Notes under the pieces: model-generated
The model's input: the letters and a program-made list of their open reading frames with translations, nothing else
The model's database searches: none
Told to the model about the DNA's origin: nothing
From: Paenibacillus psychroresistens
Lineage (GTDB): Bacteria; Bacillota; Bacilli; Paenibacillales; NBRC-103111
Assembly (NCBI RefSeq): GCF_009728935.1
Contig: NZ_CP034235.1
Coordinates: forward strand, 3,820,001 to 3,884,000
Direction of reading: 5' to 3'
DNA length: 64,000 nucleotides
Shown: one piece after another, positions 34,000 to 41,782 of the stretch
Layout: each line of letters begins with the position of its first letter
Position numbering within the stretch: position 1 is the first letter of the stretch
Translations under genes and position numbers: made by a program

Positions 34000-36054
34000 C
34001 TATTTATCCTTGCCTTTACCATGATTTCCTCTTGGTTTATTTTCATGTTTATTAGGTTTTTCATCTTTTTTGTCTTTATCATCTTTATCGTCTTTATTGT
34101 CTTTTTCATCATGCTTGTCTTCATCTTTGCCTTTATCAGTAATGGTAAAATCAGCGGGAACTGAAAATGGTACAATGGGTTGATCTAGCAAAGCTCGAGA
34201 CATGATTTCTTTAAAAACTTTTGCCGCTGCTGTAGATCCTGAAGTTAAATAATGATCTTTATCAGTTTTCTCATAACCCATCCAAACTGCAGCTGTAAGC
34301 TCTGGGGTGTAGCCAACGAACCAAGCATCCTTGGATACGGCCCCTGAACTGGCAATACCGTTAAATTCGGCAGTATCGGGAAGCTCAGTTGTACCTGTTT
34401 TCCCAGCTGTCGGTCGATCCAGTGCAGCTGCATTTCCTGTCCCTTCATCAACAACGTTAAGCAGCAGAGTAGTCATCGTATAAGCTACAGTTGGTGACGT
34501 AACCTTCACAAGAGTAAAGTCGTTATTGACTAATTCAAGTCCTGAACTTGTAACGATTCGGACAATAGTATGTGCAGGATGCATATCTCCAAGGTTGGCA
34601 AAGCTAGTATAGGCTTGGGCCATAAGAAGTGGAGAGGTACCCTCAGACATTCCACCTAGCGCAATTCCGAGGTTTCGGTCATCCTTAGCTAATGTAATGC
34701 CGGTTCTCGTTGCAAAATTAATTCCTGTATCAATCCCAATTTCATGCAATAACCATACGGCGGGGATATTGTAGGAACGTGATATTGCTTCCTTGAGTGT
34801 AACTTGACCTCGATTTTGCAGATCATAATCCCTTGGTTGATAGCCATTAATGTTAATTTCACTATCAGAAAGCATGGAATCTTGTGTATAGCCTTGCTCT
34901 AAGGCAGGTCCATAAACGGACAATGGTTTAAATGCTGAACCAGGCTGTCGTTTTAATTTTGTAGCATAATTAAACCCTCGGTAAACACCGTCGCCGCGAT
35001 GACCGACAATTCCGCGAATTTCACCCGAATGTTGATCAATGATCACTGTACCACTTTGAATCAACTGATCAGGCTTACTTTCCGGAAAGAATTGATTATC
35101 TGCATATACGGATTCGGCTGCTAGTTGTATCTTGGGTTCTACAGATGAATAAATACTCAATCCACTAGTTAATAATTGCCCCTCCGTAAAACCATAAAGT
35201 TCTGTTGCCTCTGACAAGATTGCGTCAATGAAATCAGGATAGCTTTGTTTAGCGATTTCTTGGTTTTGAGCAGCCAAAAGAAGTGGAGTTGAAAAAGCTA
35301 ATTTGAAATCAGTATCCGAGATTTTTTTTTGTTCATTCATTAAAGACAGGACGATGTTTCGGCGATTCAATGCGCCATCTTTGTTGCGTAGGGGATTATA
35401 TTTGCTAGGTGCTTTGGGAAGTCCTGCCAAAGTTGCGCTTTCTACTAAATTGAGATCCTTAGTATTCTTCCCGAAATAAGTTTTTGCAGCTCGTTGGATT
35501 CCCCATTGTCCTTCTCCGTAATAAATACTATTCAAATAGAGTACAAGTATTTCGTCTTTTGAATAGGAGGTTTCGATTTTTAGCGCATAGGCTGCTTCTT
35601 TAAGTTTTCGACCAAACGTTTTATCCATGGGCAGAAACATATTTTTAGCTAGTTGTTGTGTAATTGTACTACCACCTTCAACAAGGCCGCCAGACCGCAA
35701 ATCACGCCAAAGGGCTCGAAGGATAGAGCGTAAATCTACTCCAGAATGATCATAGAATCTGCGATCTTCGGTGGCTATCACAGCGTCACGCAGCTGTTGG
35801 GGGATTTCTGAAAGGGTAACTGCTTCTATTTTCGTTGAAGAAAGCTGGGATATTAGCTTCGCATTTTTATCATAAATCAATGTGGGTAGTGGAAGAGGTT
35901 CTGCAAGCTTTGATATGTTCAGTTGGGCAAACCAAATTGAAAACCAAATGGCAAAAATCACACCAAGCATGATAAAAGAGAGGAAAGCGATTAGCAGCCA
36001 GCGCAGCCACTTTCGTTGAGGGAAAAGGGATTTAACTAGTTTTGTAGTGGTCAT
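34000..36054 (-). CDS. Class A penicillin-binding protein (PBP1A type)
   Basis: The 684-residue bifunctional peptidoglycan synthase has a membrane helix (WLLIAFLSFIMLGVIFAIWF region, ~19-40), a GT51 glycosyltransferase domain with catalytic Glu96 in ATEDRRFYDHSGVD and GGSTITQQLAKN, and a transpeptidase domain with the active Ser in RQPGSAFKPLS (near residue 380), SYN in RSYNIPAVW and KTG in AGKTGTTELP. The last ~45 residues are a low-complexity Lys/Asp tail (KDEDKHDEKDNKDDKDD). ATG 36054 lies just after AGAAAGGAACATC; an ATG at 36090 lacks a site. It acts outside the membrane on lipid II. Confidence 0.93.
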   Translation of the reverse strand: MTTTKLVKSLFPQRKWLRWLLIAFLSFIMLGVIFAIWFSIWFAQLNISKLAEPLPLPTLIYDKNAKLISQLSSTKIEAVTLSEIPQQLRDAVIATEDRRFYDHSGVDLRSILRALWRDLRSGGLVEGGSTITQQLAKNMFLPMDKTFGRKLKEAAYALKIETSYSKDEILVLYLNSIYYGEGQWGIQRAAKTYFGKNTKDLNLVESATLAGLPKAPSKYNPLRNKDGALNRRNIVLSLMNEQKKISDTDFKLAFSTPLLLAAQNQEIAKQSYPDFIDAILSEATELYGFTEGQLLTSGLSIYSSVEPKIQLAAESVYADNQFFPESKPDQLIQSGTVIIDQHSGEIRGIVGHRGDGVYRGFNYATKLKRQPGSAFKPLSVYGPALEQGYTQDSMLSDSEININGYQPRDYDLQNRGQVTLKEAISRSYNIPAVWLLHEIGIDTGINFATRTGITLAKDDRNLGIALGGMSEGTSPLLMAQAYTSFANLGDMHPAHTIVRIVTSSGLELVNNDFTLVKVTSPTVAYTMTTLLLNVVDEGTGNAAALDRPTAGKTGTTELPDTAEFNGIASSGAVSKDAWFVGYTPELTAAVWMGYEKTDKDHYLTSGSTAAAKVFKEIMSRALLDQPIVPFSVPADFTITDKGKDEDKHDEKDNKDDKDDKDKKDEKPNKHENKPRGNHGKGKDK

Positions 36055-36196
36055 GATGTTCCTTTCTAAGTTGCACTCTAAAAAACTCACCTTTTGGGTA
36101 AGTTTTATTAATAGGTAATAAACTTATTATATAACAATGAAACATGGAAATGCTTGTTTGACAAAATGAATGACAGAATGTAATATAAAATCTAGT

Positions 36197-36208
36197 GAAT
36201 GATCATTC
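36197..36208. promoter_or_regulatory. TetR operator, site 1
   Basis: The perfect palindrome GAATGATCATTC lies 8 bp before a TTGACT -35-like hexamer (36216-36221) of the tetR gene. It shares GAATG-N2-CATTC and the flanking T/A bases with the site at 36920. Confidence 0.68.
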
Positions 36209-36269
36209 ATTCTGATTGACTTACCATTTATCAATAAACTAACTATTCTGTAACGGAGGTTATGGTCGT

Positions 36270-36881
36270 ATGTTCGAAAAGTACACAACCGTTCAAAAAT
36301 CTGTGTTGGATGCAACTCTTCGAATGATTAGCCAAAAGGAACTGCAGGCAACATCTATGTCTGTAATATCCAAGGAATCTGGCATACCGATAGGCAGTAT
36401 TTATAATAATTTTGGCAGTAAGGAAGATATAATTAATGAACTGTTCAAAGGAATAGCCGATTTCTACACAGATTCATTATTGAATGGCTTTTATGATGAG
36501 GTATCCATTCAAGAGCGTTTTCTCCGGGTATGGGATAACCTTGTTAGGGTAAGTTTGAATAATTTGCCAGCGTTTCAGTTTCTTGAACAATATTCATTCT
36601 CGCCGTATATTTACGATGAAACGAAACAGACAGTTTACGATAATAACTGGTGCCGTCCAATGGCAGAGTTATACAAGCAAGCTATGGAACAGCAGTTGTT
36701 TATCGACAGCCCGCCACGGCTGACAGTTCAGATGCATTACGGCATGATGGTGTATTTAATAAAGAGCCAGTTATATAACAATAATAAGCTGACAGAAGAA
36801 GTGATTGATATTGCGATTCATTCCTGCTGGAACTCGGTTAGCAAAGATAAATGGTCTGTGAATTTAACTGCAAAGGTATAA
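36270..36881 (+). CDS. TetR/AcrR-family transcriptional repressor
   Basis: The 203-residue regulator has an N-terminal helix-turn-helix: MISQKELQATSMSVISKESGIPIGSIYNNFGSKEDIINELF, with recognition helix GSIYNNFGSKE. The C-terminal ligand domain is generic. GGAGG lies 10 bases before the start. Matching palindromes upstream of this gene and of the following SDR gene imply that it represses both itself and the reductase until an inducer, perhaps an electrophile or steroid-like compound, is bound. The SDR gene starts 165 bp further on. Confidence 0.9.
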   Translation: MFEKYTTVQKSVLDATLRMISQKELQATSMSVISKESGIPIGSIYNNFGSKEDIINELFKGIADFYTDSLLNGFYDEVSIQERFLRVWDNLVRVSLNNLPAFQFLEQYSFSPYIYDETKQTVYDNNWCRPMAELYKQAMEQQLFIDSPPRLTVQMHYGMMVYLIKSQLYNNNKLTEEVIDIAIHSCWNSVSKDKWSVNLTAKV

Positions 36882-36919
36882 AGTAAGTAGATTACCTTTG
36901 AAGTTTTTTTATTCATTAT

Positions 36920-36931
36920 GAATGAACATTC
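36920..36931. promoter_or_regulatory. TetR operator, site 2
   Basis: GAATGAACATTC, within TGAATG-N2-CATTCACTC, repeats the operator upstream of tetR (TGAATG-N2-CATTCATTC). It lies 116 bp before the SDR start. Confidence 0.66.
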
Positions 36932-37046
36932 ACTCAATAAAAGTGATAAGTTAGAAATGAAAGGAGAAGGCAATACTAGTAAGGAATGTTTCCGATTAGT
37001 TTTTATTTTAATAATTCATAATTCACATATAAAAGGAGAAATAAAA

Positions 37047-37865
37047 ATGGCAAAAACAATTTTTATTACAGGTACGAGTTCAGGGTTAGGCAAGCTGACA
37101 GCTAAACATTTTGCAAAGCTAGGGTGGAACGTAGCGGCTACAATGCGTACTCCAGAAAAAGAAACGGAGCTTACGCAGATTAGCAATATAAAAGTTTTCA
37201 AGTTAGATGTTACTAAACAGGAACAGGTGAATACGGCGATAGAACAAGCCATTGCTACATTTGGCAAAATTGATATTGTAGTTAACAATGCCGGGATGGG
37301 TACTTATGGAGCATTGGAACTAGCAACCGAGGAAGCAATCGACAATCAATATGCTGTTAATGTACGTGGTCCTATAAATGTAATTCGAGCTTTTTTACCG
37401 CACTTCAGAGCTAACCGTGGGGGAATGTTCATTAACATTAGTTCGTTTATGGGCGTGACCACTGCTGTACCAATTGGCTCTCTTTATAATATGTCTAAAT
37501 TTGCGTTGGAAGGTTTAATTGAAGGTCTCTATTATGAATTAAAGCCACTTAATATTGAGCTCAGATTAGTGGAGCAAGGCGGATCCTCTGGAAACAATTT
37601 TGGTGATAACATTACGTGGAATACGGATGAAAACATCAAAGCTTATGATGCGATTACGGCTAAAATTAAACTTCTTATGGAAAATAGAGATAGCAGTCAT
37701 CTAGGCGATCCTCAGGATATTGTAGATGTGATTGATTCTTTAGCAACAGGAAAAAGCAATCAATTCCGTACATTAGTAGGCGATATGGGCAAGGGATTAA
37801 TGGAACTTAGAAAATCAGTACCCATTGAAGAATATTTGAGTACTGTGGCTAAGAATTTTGAGTAA
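37047..37865 (+). CDS. SDR-family NAD(P)-dependent oxidoreductase
   Basis: The 272-residue classical SDR has the cofactor loop TGTSSGLGKL (residues 8-17), NNAGMGTYG, and the catalytic Ser-Tyr-Lys set in ISSFMGVTTAVPIGSLYNMSKFALEG (in part; YNMSK is the Tyr-x3-Lys). It reduces or oxidises a carbonyl/alcohol; substrate unknown. ATG 37047 is 8 bases after AAAAGGAG; a longer open frame reaching to 36918 has no ribosome site and would cross operator site 2. It is probably controlled by the TetR protein encoded just upstream. Confidence 0.9.
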   Translation: MAKTIFITGTSSGLGKLTAKHFAKLGWNVAATMRTPEKETELTQISNIKVFKLDVTKQEQVNTAIEQAIATFGKIDIVVNNAGMGTYGALELATEEAIDNQYAVNVRGPINVIRAFLPHFRANRGGMFINISSFMGVTTAVPIGSLYNMSKFALEGLIEGLYYELKPLNIELRLVEQGGSSGNNFGDNITWNTDENIKAYDAITAKIKLLMENRDSSHLGDPQDIVDVIDSLATGKSNQFRTLVGDMGKGLMELRKSVPIEEYLSTVAKNFE

Positions 37866-37880
37866 TCTTGCTTTATTTTA

Positions 37881-37925
37881 AACAAAACAGCCTTCTTCAA
37901 TTATCTTGAAGAAGGCTGTTTTGTT
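37881..37925. terminator. Bidirectional terminator between SDR and mannanase
   Basis: A 20-bp perfect stem (37881-37900 with 37906-37925) around ACAGCCTTCTTCAA and a 5-base loop serves both converging genes; it includes the last bases of the mannanase gene. Confidence 0.88.
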
Positions 37926-39372
37926 ATTCTGTTCCATACACTTTGATTTCTTGTACGTTATAAACGTAAGTAGGGCTTGACCGCAATGTCATATTTAATT
38001 TCACATATCGTCCTTGAGATTGAAGGTTTTTGAATTCATCTAGTGTACCGAGTCCGTTAACAACCGTTTTTATAGTGGTCCAGTTGATAGCATCAGTGGA
38101 AACCTGTACATCGTAATTTCGGGCGCGGTGGTTTAAATATTGAACTGCGACACTGGTTATATTGTAATTTTTCCCTAAGTCGACATAAATCCATTCCTTA
38201 TCGGAATATCCGCTTTGCCATCTTGTTACTGCATCGCCATCTACTGTTTTCGAGGCTGTATCGCCAAAGCTTGTACTCGAGGCAACTGCAGTTTTGCGTA
38301 AAACCAAATTTACAGGTGCTATCGGTGGTCCTGTTAAAACTATGGGAGGGATTTTTACTTCGTCACGCGTAAATGCATAGGGATGGTTGAAGAAATTTTG
38401 TACAGTCAGGTTCGTATTGTTTTCATTAAGCATTTTCCCCCATGTCATTTGCCATACCCATTTATTTTGTGTAGTAGTAGCGGTAGCCATGCTCGGAAGC
38501 TCGCCATTTTCACCTATCGCGATCGGTTTTCCGCCTCCAAGGGCAATTAGTCCGTCATGATGGCTTTGTTTATAGTCGTTGTTATAAATGTCTGCCGCCA
38601 AAATGTCTACTTTATTGCTGCCTGGGTAAGTGGAGGCATAATCAGAAGCTGTGGAATTAGGAGCATTGGGATTCCAGACCCATAACAAATTATCTAGATG
38701 AAAGTAGTTTACATAGCGGTCATACATAATATTCCATAGCTTCGCATAGTTATTTTTTTGTCCCCACCAGAACCATCCTCCGTTCATTTCATGGTAAGGC
38801 CTCCAAAGAATAGGTACATTGGCATCCTTCATTTGCTTCAAGAAAACAGCTACTTTATCCATATCGCTGATAAGCAGATTATATTCAATAGTTCCTGGGG
38901 TAACGATTTTGTCAAATTCAGCTTGGGTCGCAGTTCGCTGTACTTGATTCCAGCATTGACAGGCTCCTGGGAAACTCGCATGATACATCATTGTAACAAT
39001 ACCACCGTTTTTGGACCAATTGATCGCGCTGTTGACGACCTTTTGCCGTTGGTCTGCAAGCACTGTGTCACTTTGTCCTGTAATTCCCCCTATTTCATAG
39101 CCGTGCACTGCTGGATATTTACCAGTCAATGTTTTAAGAGTTTCGGCATATACATCTGGTGCTTCAATGTATTCATGCTGACCGGTTAGCATGCCTTTTC
39201 CTTGAAGAGCGTAAAGGTAGGCTAAAAGGTCCTTTGCTTCCGTCGTTTCATTGGGGTTAACTGGCCCGGTTGCTGCATAGACTTGTTTTACTCCATTTAA
39301 CATCACGCCAGTAAAAAAGAGCTGAAAAGCTAAAATAAATGCAAGCGTAAAATGGATTTTCTTCGTTTTCAT
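37924..39372 (-). CDS. Secreted GH26 beta-mannanase with a discoidin-type module
   Basis: This 482-residue exported enzyme has a signal peptide (FTLAFILAFQLFFTGVML, cleavage near YAA, ~34), a GH26 TIM barrel (~40-345) and a C-terminal F5/8-type C carbohydrate-binding module (~350-482, VASSTSFGDTASKTVDGD). The acid/base is Glu195 in WRPYHEMNGGWFWWG and the nucleophile Glu288 in IAIGENGELP; LTGQHEYIE opens the barrel. It cleaves beta-1,4-mannan or gluco/galactomannan. GGAGG lies 9 bases before ATG 39372. An extended -10 (TGATAAAAT) and an inverted repeat upstream suggest regulated expression. Confidence 0.92.
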   Translation of the reverse strand: MKTKKIHFTLAFILAFQLFFTGVMLNGVKQVYAATGPVNPNETTEAKDLLAYLYALQGKGMLTGQHEYIEAPDVYAETLKTLTGKYPAVHGYEIGGITGQSDTVLADQRQKVVNSAINWSKNGGIVTMMYHASFPGACQCWNQVQRTATQAEFDKIVTPGTIEYNLLISDMDKVAVFLKQMKDANVPILWRPYHEMNGGWFWWGQKNNYAKLWNIMYDRYVNYFHLDNLLWVWNPNAPNSTASDYASTYPGSNKVDILAADIYNNDYKQSHHDGLIALGGGKPIAIGENGELPSMATATTTQNKWVWQMTWGKMLNENNTNLTVQNFFNHPYAFTRDEVKIPPIVLTGPPIAPVNLVLRKTAVASSTSFGDTASKTVDGDAVTRWQSGYSDKEWIYVDLGKNYNITSVAVQYLNHRARNYDVQVSTDAINWTTIKTVVNGLGTLDEFKNLQSQGRYVKLNMTLRSSPTYVYNVQEIKVYGTE

Positions 39373-39776
39373 GACTTTTAGTCCTCCGTTTTTGTAAATA
39401 ATTAATCAATTTACAGGCATTTTATCACAGGACTTTGTCACTATCTGTAACCTAGATTACAGATTCGAATAAATCATAAACAATTTTTTAAATCTCTCAA
39501 ATGAGAGTTTTTTACCTCAAGTGATGGGTAAATGTTACTAAAAAGCCACTTTCGACAAAGGAAGTGGTTATTCGACTGTGTATTTCGACAGTATTTTTTT
39601 TAGTTATAGATTAGATTGTTAATTAACTGTTGGTATTTGTTAAATAACAAAAGATATTATCAAAAAAGAGTTGCGGTAAATTAATAGTTAGCTAGCTAGA
39701 TTAAGCGATATATGAAAATAGACTTTTTTCTACTTTAATTTCAATAATCCAGCAAATCGGAAGGAGGACAATTTAA
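39373..39776. other. 404-bp intergenic region with several hairpins
   Basis: No gene was seen. Beyond the mannanase promoter it holds a perfect ATCTGTAA/TTACAGAT inverted repeat (39443-39464), a CTCTCA/TGAGAG hairpin before TTTTTT (39494-39512), a CCACTT/AAGTGG hairpin (~39546-39567), and ACTGT/ACAGT before eight Ts (39575-39601). The last two T-run hairpins look like terminators on the plus strand with no gene before them. Confidence 0.5.
39393..39427 (-). promoter_or_regulatory. Mannanase promoter -10 and operator-like inverted repeat
   Basis: On the minus strand TGATAAAAT (complement of 39419-39427) is an extended -10 element. Just downstream, TGTAAAT-N9-ATTTACA (39393-39415) forms an inverted repeat near the expected transcription start, a good place for a repressor. 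Confidence 0.5.
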
Positions 39777-40853
39777 ATGGAGCCATCGCATTTTCTAAAA
39801 AGTGTATTAGATTCAAATTCAATACAAGAAGGATTAGAACACATCAAAGAATTTGCCAAGGAATATCTCGATTGTGAGCATGTATGCGCATTTATTGCAG
39901 ATAAGAAATATGAGAATATTTCGATCGCTTCCTATGCATTTAATATTCTTGATGCTGATTTAAAAGTTTTATGTCAGCTAACCAAAGAATCGGATTACTT
40001 TAAGCTGATCCCAGAAGGAGATAATGTGTATTCGGAAATACAACATAATCGGGTTTTCAAACGGATTTCGGATCAGCTCAAAAATGAAATCATACATACT
40101 CCATTTGCTTCCATATTCTCCTTCCAGCTTATCTACGATTTTTATTGCGGTACTTTAATTTTTTGTTATCCGAATAATTCACAGCTCACAGAGAATAAAA
40201 AGCAAAACTGTCACTTAATTCGCTTACACTTGGAGCACTTAATAGAAAAAATTCATTTTCGAAAGCAGCTGCTTAAACAAACGGAATATGAAAGTTTATT
40301 CAATACTTTGCGGATTAAAGATCACTTTACAATGAATCACAGCTACAATGTTTCCTTTTATGCTTCGCTGCTTGGGATGAAGCTAGGTTTATCAGCAGTT
40401 GATTTAGAGAAGCTGAAGGTAGCATCCTTGCTGCACGATATAGGGAAGCTATTCACACCGAAACATATTTTATTAAAACCGGGAAGACTGACAGACGAAG
40501 AATTTGAAATTATTCGAGAACATCCTGCTCTAGGCTATGAGCTTCTAAAAGATTTTGCCAATGTTGAGTCCATCTTACCCATAGTGAGATGGCATCATGA
40601 AAGAATTGATGGCAGTGGTTATCCAGATAGGCTGATAGGAACGGAGATCCCGTACATTGTAAAAATAGTTTCATTGGTAGATGCATTTGACGCAATGACC
40701 TCAACCCGTGTATATCGCAGTTCGCTTAATATCGATGAAGTCAAAAGGCAGCTGTTAACGAATGCGGGGACACAATTTGACGAAAACATGACAAAGCAAT
40801 TTTTGGAAGTCATCAACAATCAGGTGAAAATAAACCCTTACAGCTTAGTATGA
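39777..40853 (+). CDS. HD-GYP domain c-di-GMP phosphodiesterase with GAF-like sensor region
   Basis: This 358-residue protein has an N-terminal ~170-residue sensor region with a GAF-like layout and then an HD-GYP domain. Motifs are MNHSYNVSFYASLLG, LLHDIGKLFTP (the HD pair), LTDEEFEIIREHPALGYELL, RWHHERIDGSGYP and LVDAFDAMTSTRVYR, which together carry the metal ligands and the GYP triplet. It should hydrolyse cyclic di-GMP. The start has AAGGAGG with good spacing. It is first in a tight four-gene operon (gaps 15 bp and 23 bp, then a 14-bp overlap). Confidence 0.92.
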   Translation: MEPSHFLKSVLDSNSIQEGLEHIKEFAKEYLDCEHVCAFIADKKYENISIASYAFNILDADLKVLCQLTKESDYFKLIPEGDNVYSEIQHNRVFKRISDQLKNEIIHTPFASIFSFQLIYDFYCGTLIFCYPNNSQLTENKKQNCHLIRLHLEHLIEKIHFRKQLLKQTEYESLFNTLRIKDHFTMNHSYNVSFYASLLGMKLGLSAVDLEKLKVASLLHDIGKLFTPKHILLKPGRLTDEEFEIIREHPALGYELLKDFANVESILPIVRWHHERIDGSGYPDRLIGTEIPYIVKIVSLVDAFDAMTSTRVYRSSLNIDEVKRQLLTNAGTQFDENMTKQFLEVINNQVKINPYSLV

Positions 40854-40868
40854 AAGGATGAAACGAAG

Positions 40869-41759
40869 ATGACTAAACGGATCATGATTGTGGATGACGA
40901 ACCGCATAATTTAGCTATTTTGCGTATTTTTTTGAACTCATTGGGATATGAAGTTTTTGAGGCAGAATGTGGCAAGGATGCCTTAGTAAATGTTATGGAT
41001 ATACTGCCTGATCTGATTTTATTAGATGTGATGATGCCTGATTTGTCAGGTTTTAATGTAGCCGAAATATGGAGAGATCAGCCTGGATTTAATATACCAA
41101 TCGTATTTCTCTCGGCTAAAGTGCAGAAGGATGATATTTTACAAGGCTTGCAGTTAGGGGCAGTAGATTATTTAACAAAACCTTTTGATCTGGATTTGAT
41201 AGAGAAGAAAATTTCTATTGTCATCGCCAATCGTACCGAGATACTTAATCTGAAGTCAGAGAATGCTGAATTGAGCTTAAAGGTAAATATTGATCCTGTT
41301 ACCAGCTTATATAATCGCAATTATTTACAAAGTGTAATTGAACAAGTCAAGGAGGGGGGAATGCAATTCGCAATAGCCATGATGATAGATATTGATTATT
41401 TCAAGGAAATTAATGATGAGCATGGGCATCTCATGGGGGACCAGGTTCTCAAAGAGGTAGCGAAAATCATTTTATCCTCGATAAGGGCTGGTCATGATGC
41501 AGCTTTTCGATACGGCGGTGATGAGTTTCTAGTCCTGTTGGTTGAGGAACGCAATTATCTCAGTATTGCTGAATCGATCCGCGGCCAGGTTGATGCGCTT
41601 AATCTGATTACACCATTTAAACGTAGTATTCAGGTATCGGTTAGTCTTGGCTTGTCAAAGAGCTATAAATATAAAACAACAGAGCGAGTGATTGCGTGCG
41701 CGGATACAGCATTATACGATGCTAAAAACCGTGGCAGAAATCGGATTTATATCTCCTAA
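40869..41759 (+). CDS. Response regulator with GGDEF diguanylate cyclase output
   Basis: This 296-residue protein has a receiver domain (1-~120: VDDEPHNLAIL acidic pocket, phospho-Asp in LILLDVMMPD, Lys in YLTKPFDLD) and a GGDEF domain (~135-296: DPVTSLYNRNYL, MIDIDYFKEINDEHGHLMGD, active site RYGGDEFLVLL). The active site is intact, so it should make cyclic di-GMP when phosphorylated. The inhibitory RxxD site five residues before GGDEF is degenerate (AGHD), so product inhibition may be weak. The adjacent histidine kinase is the likely phosphodonor, and the HD-GYP protein upstream the opposing activity. Confidence 0.93.
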   Translation: MTKRIMIVDDEPHNLAILRIFLNSLGYEVFEAECGKDALVNVMDILPDLILLDVMMPDLSGFNVAEIWRDQPGFNIPIVFLSAKVQKDDILQGLQLGAVDYLTKPFDLDLIEKKISIVIANRTEILNLKSENAELSLKVNIDPVTSLYNRNYLQSVIEQVKEGGMQFAIAMMIDIDYFKEINDEHGHLMGDQVLKEVAKIILSSIRAGHDAAFRYGGDEFLVLLVEERNYLSIAESIRGQVDALNLITPFKRSIQVSVSLGLSKSYKYKTTERVIACADTALYDAKNRGRNRIYIS

Positions 41760-41782
41760 AACTATGAAAGAAGGCGTTAGGT

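Noticed and set aside
39777-41759. Possible c-di-GMP riboswitch ahead of the operon
   Set aside because: The leader has hairpins but I could not find the conserved GEMM core sequences.
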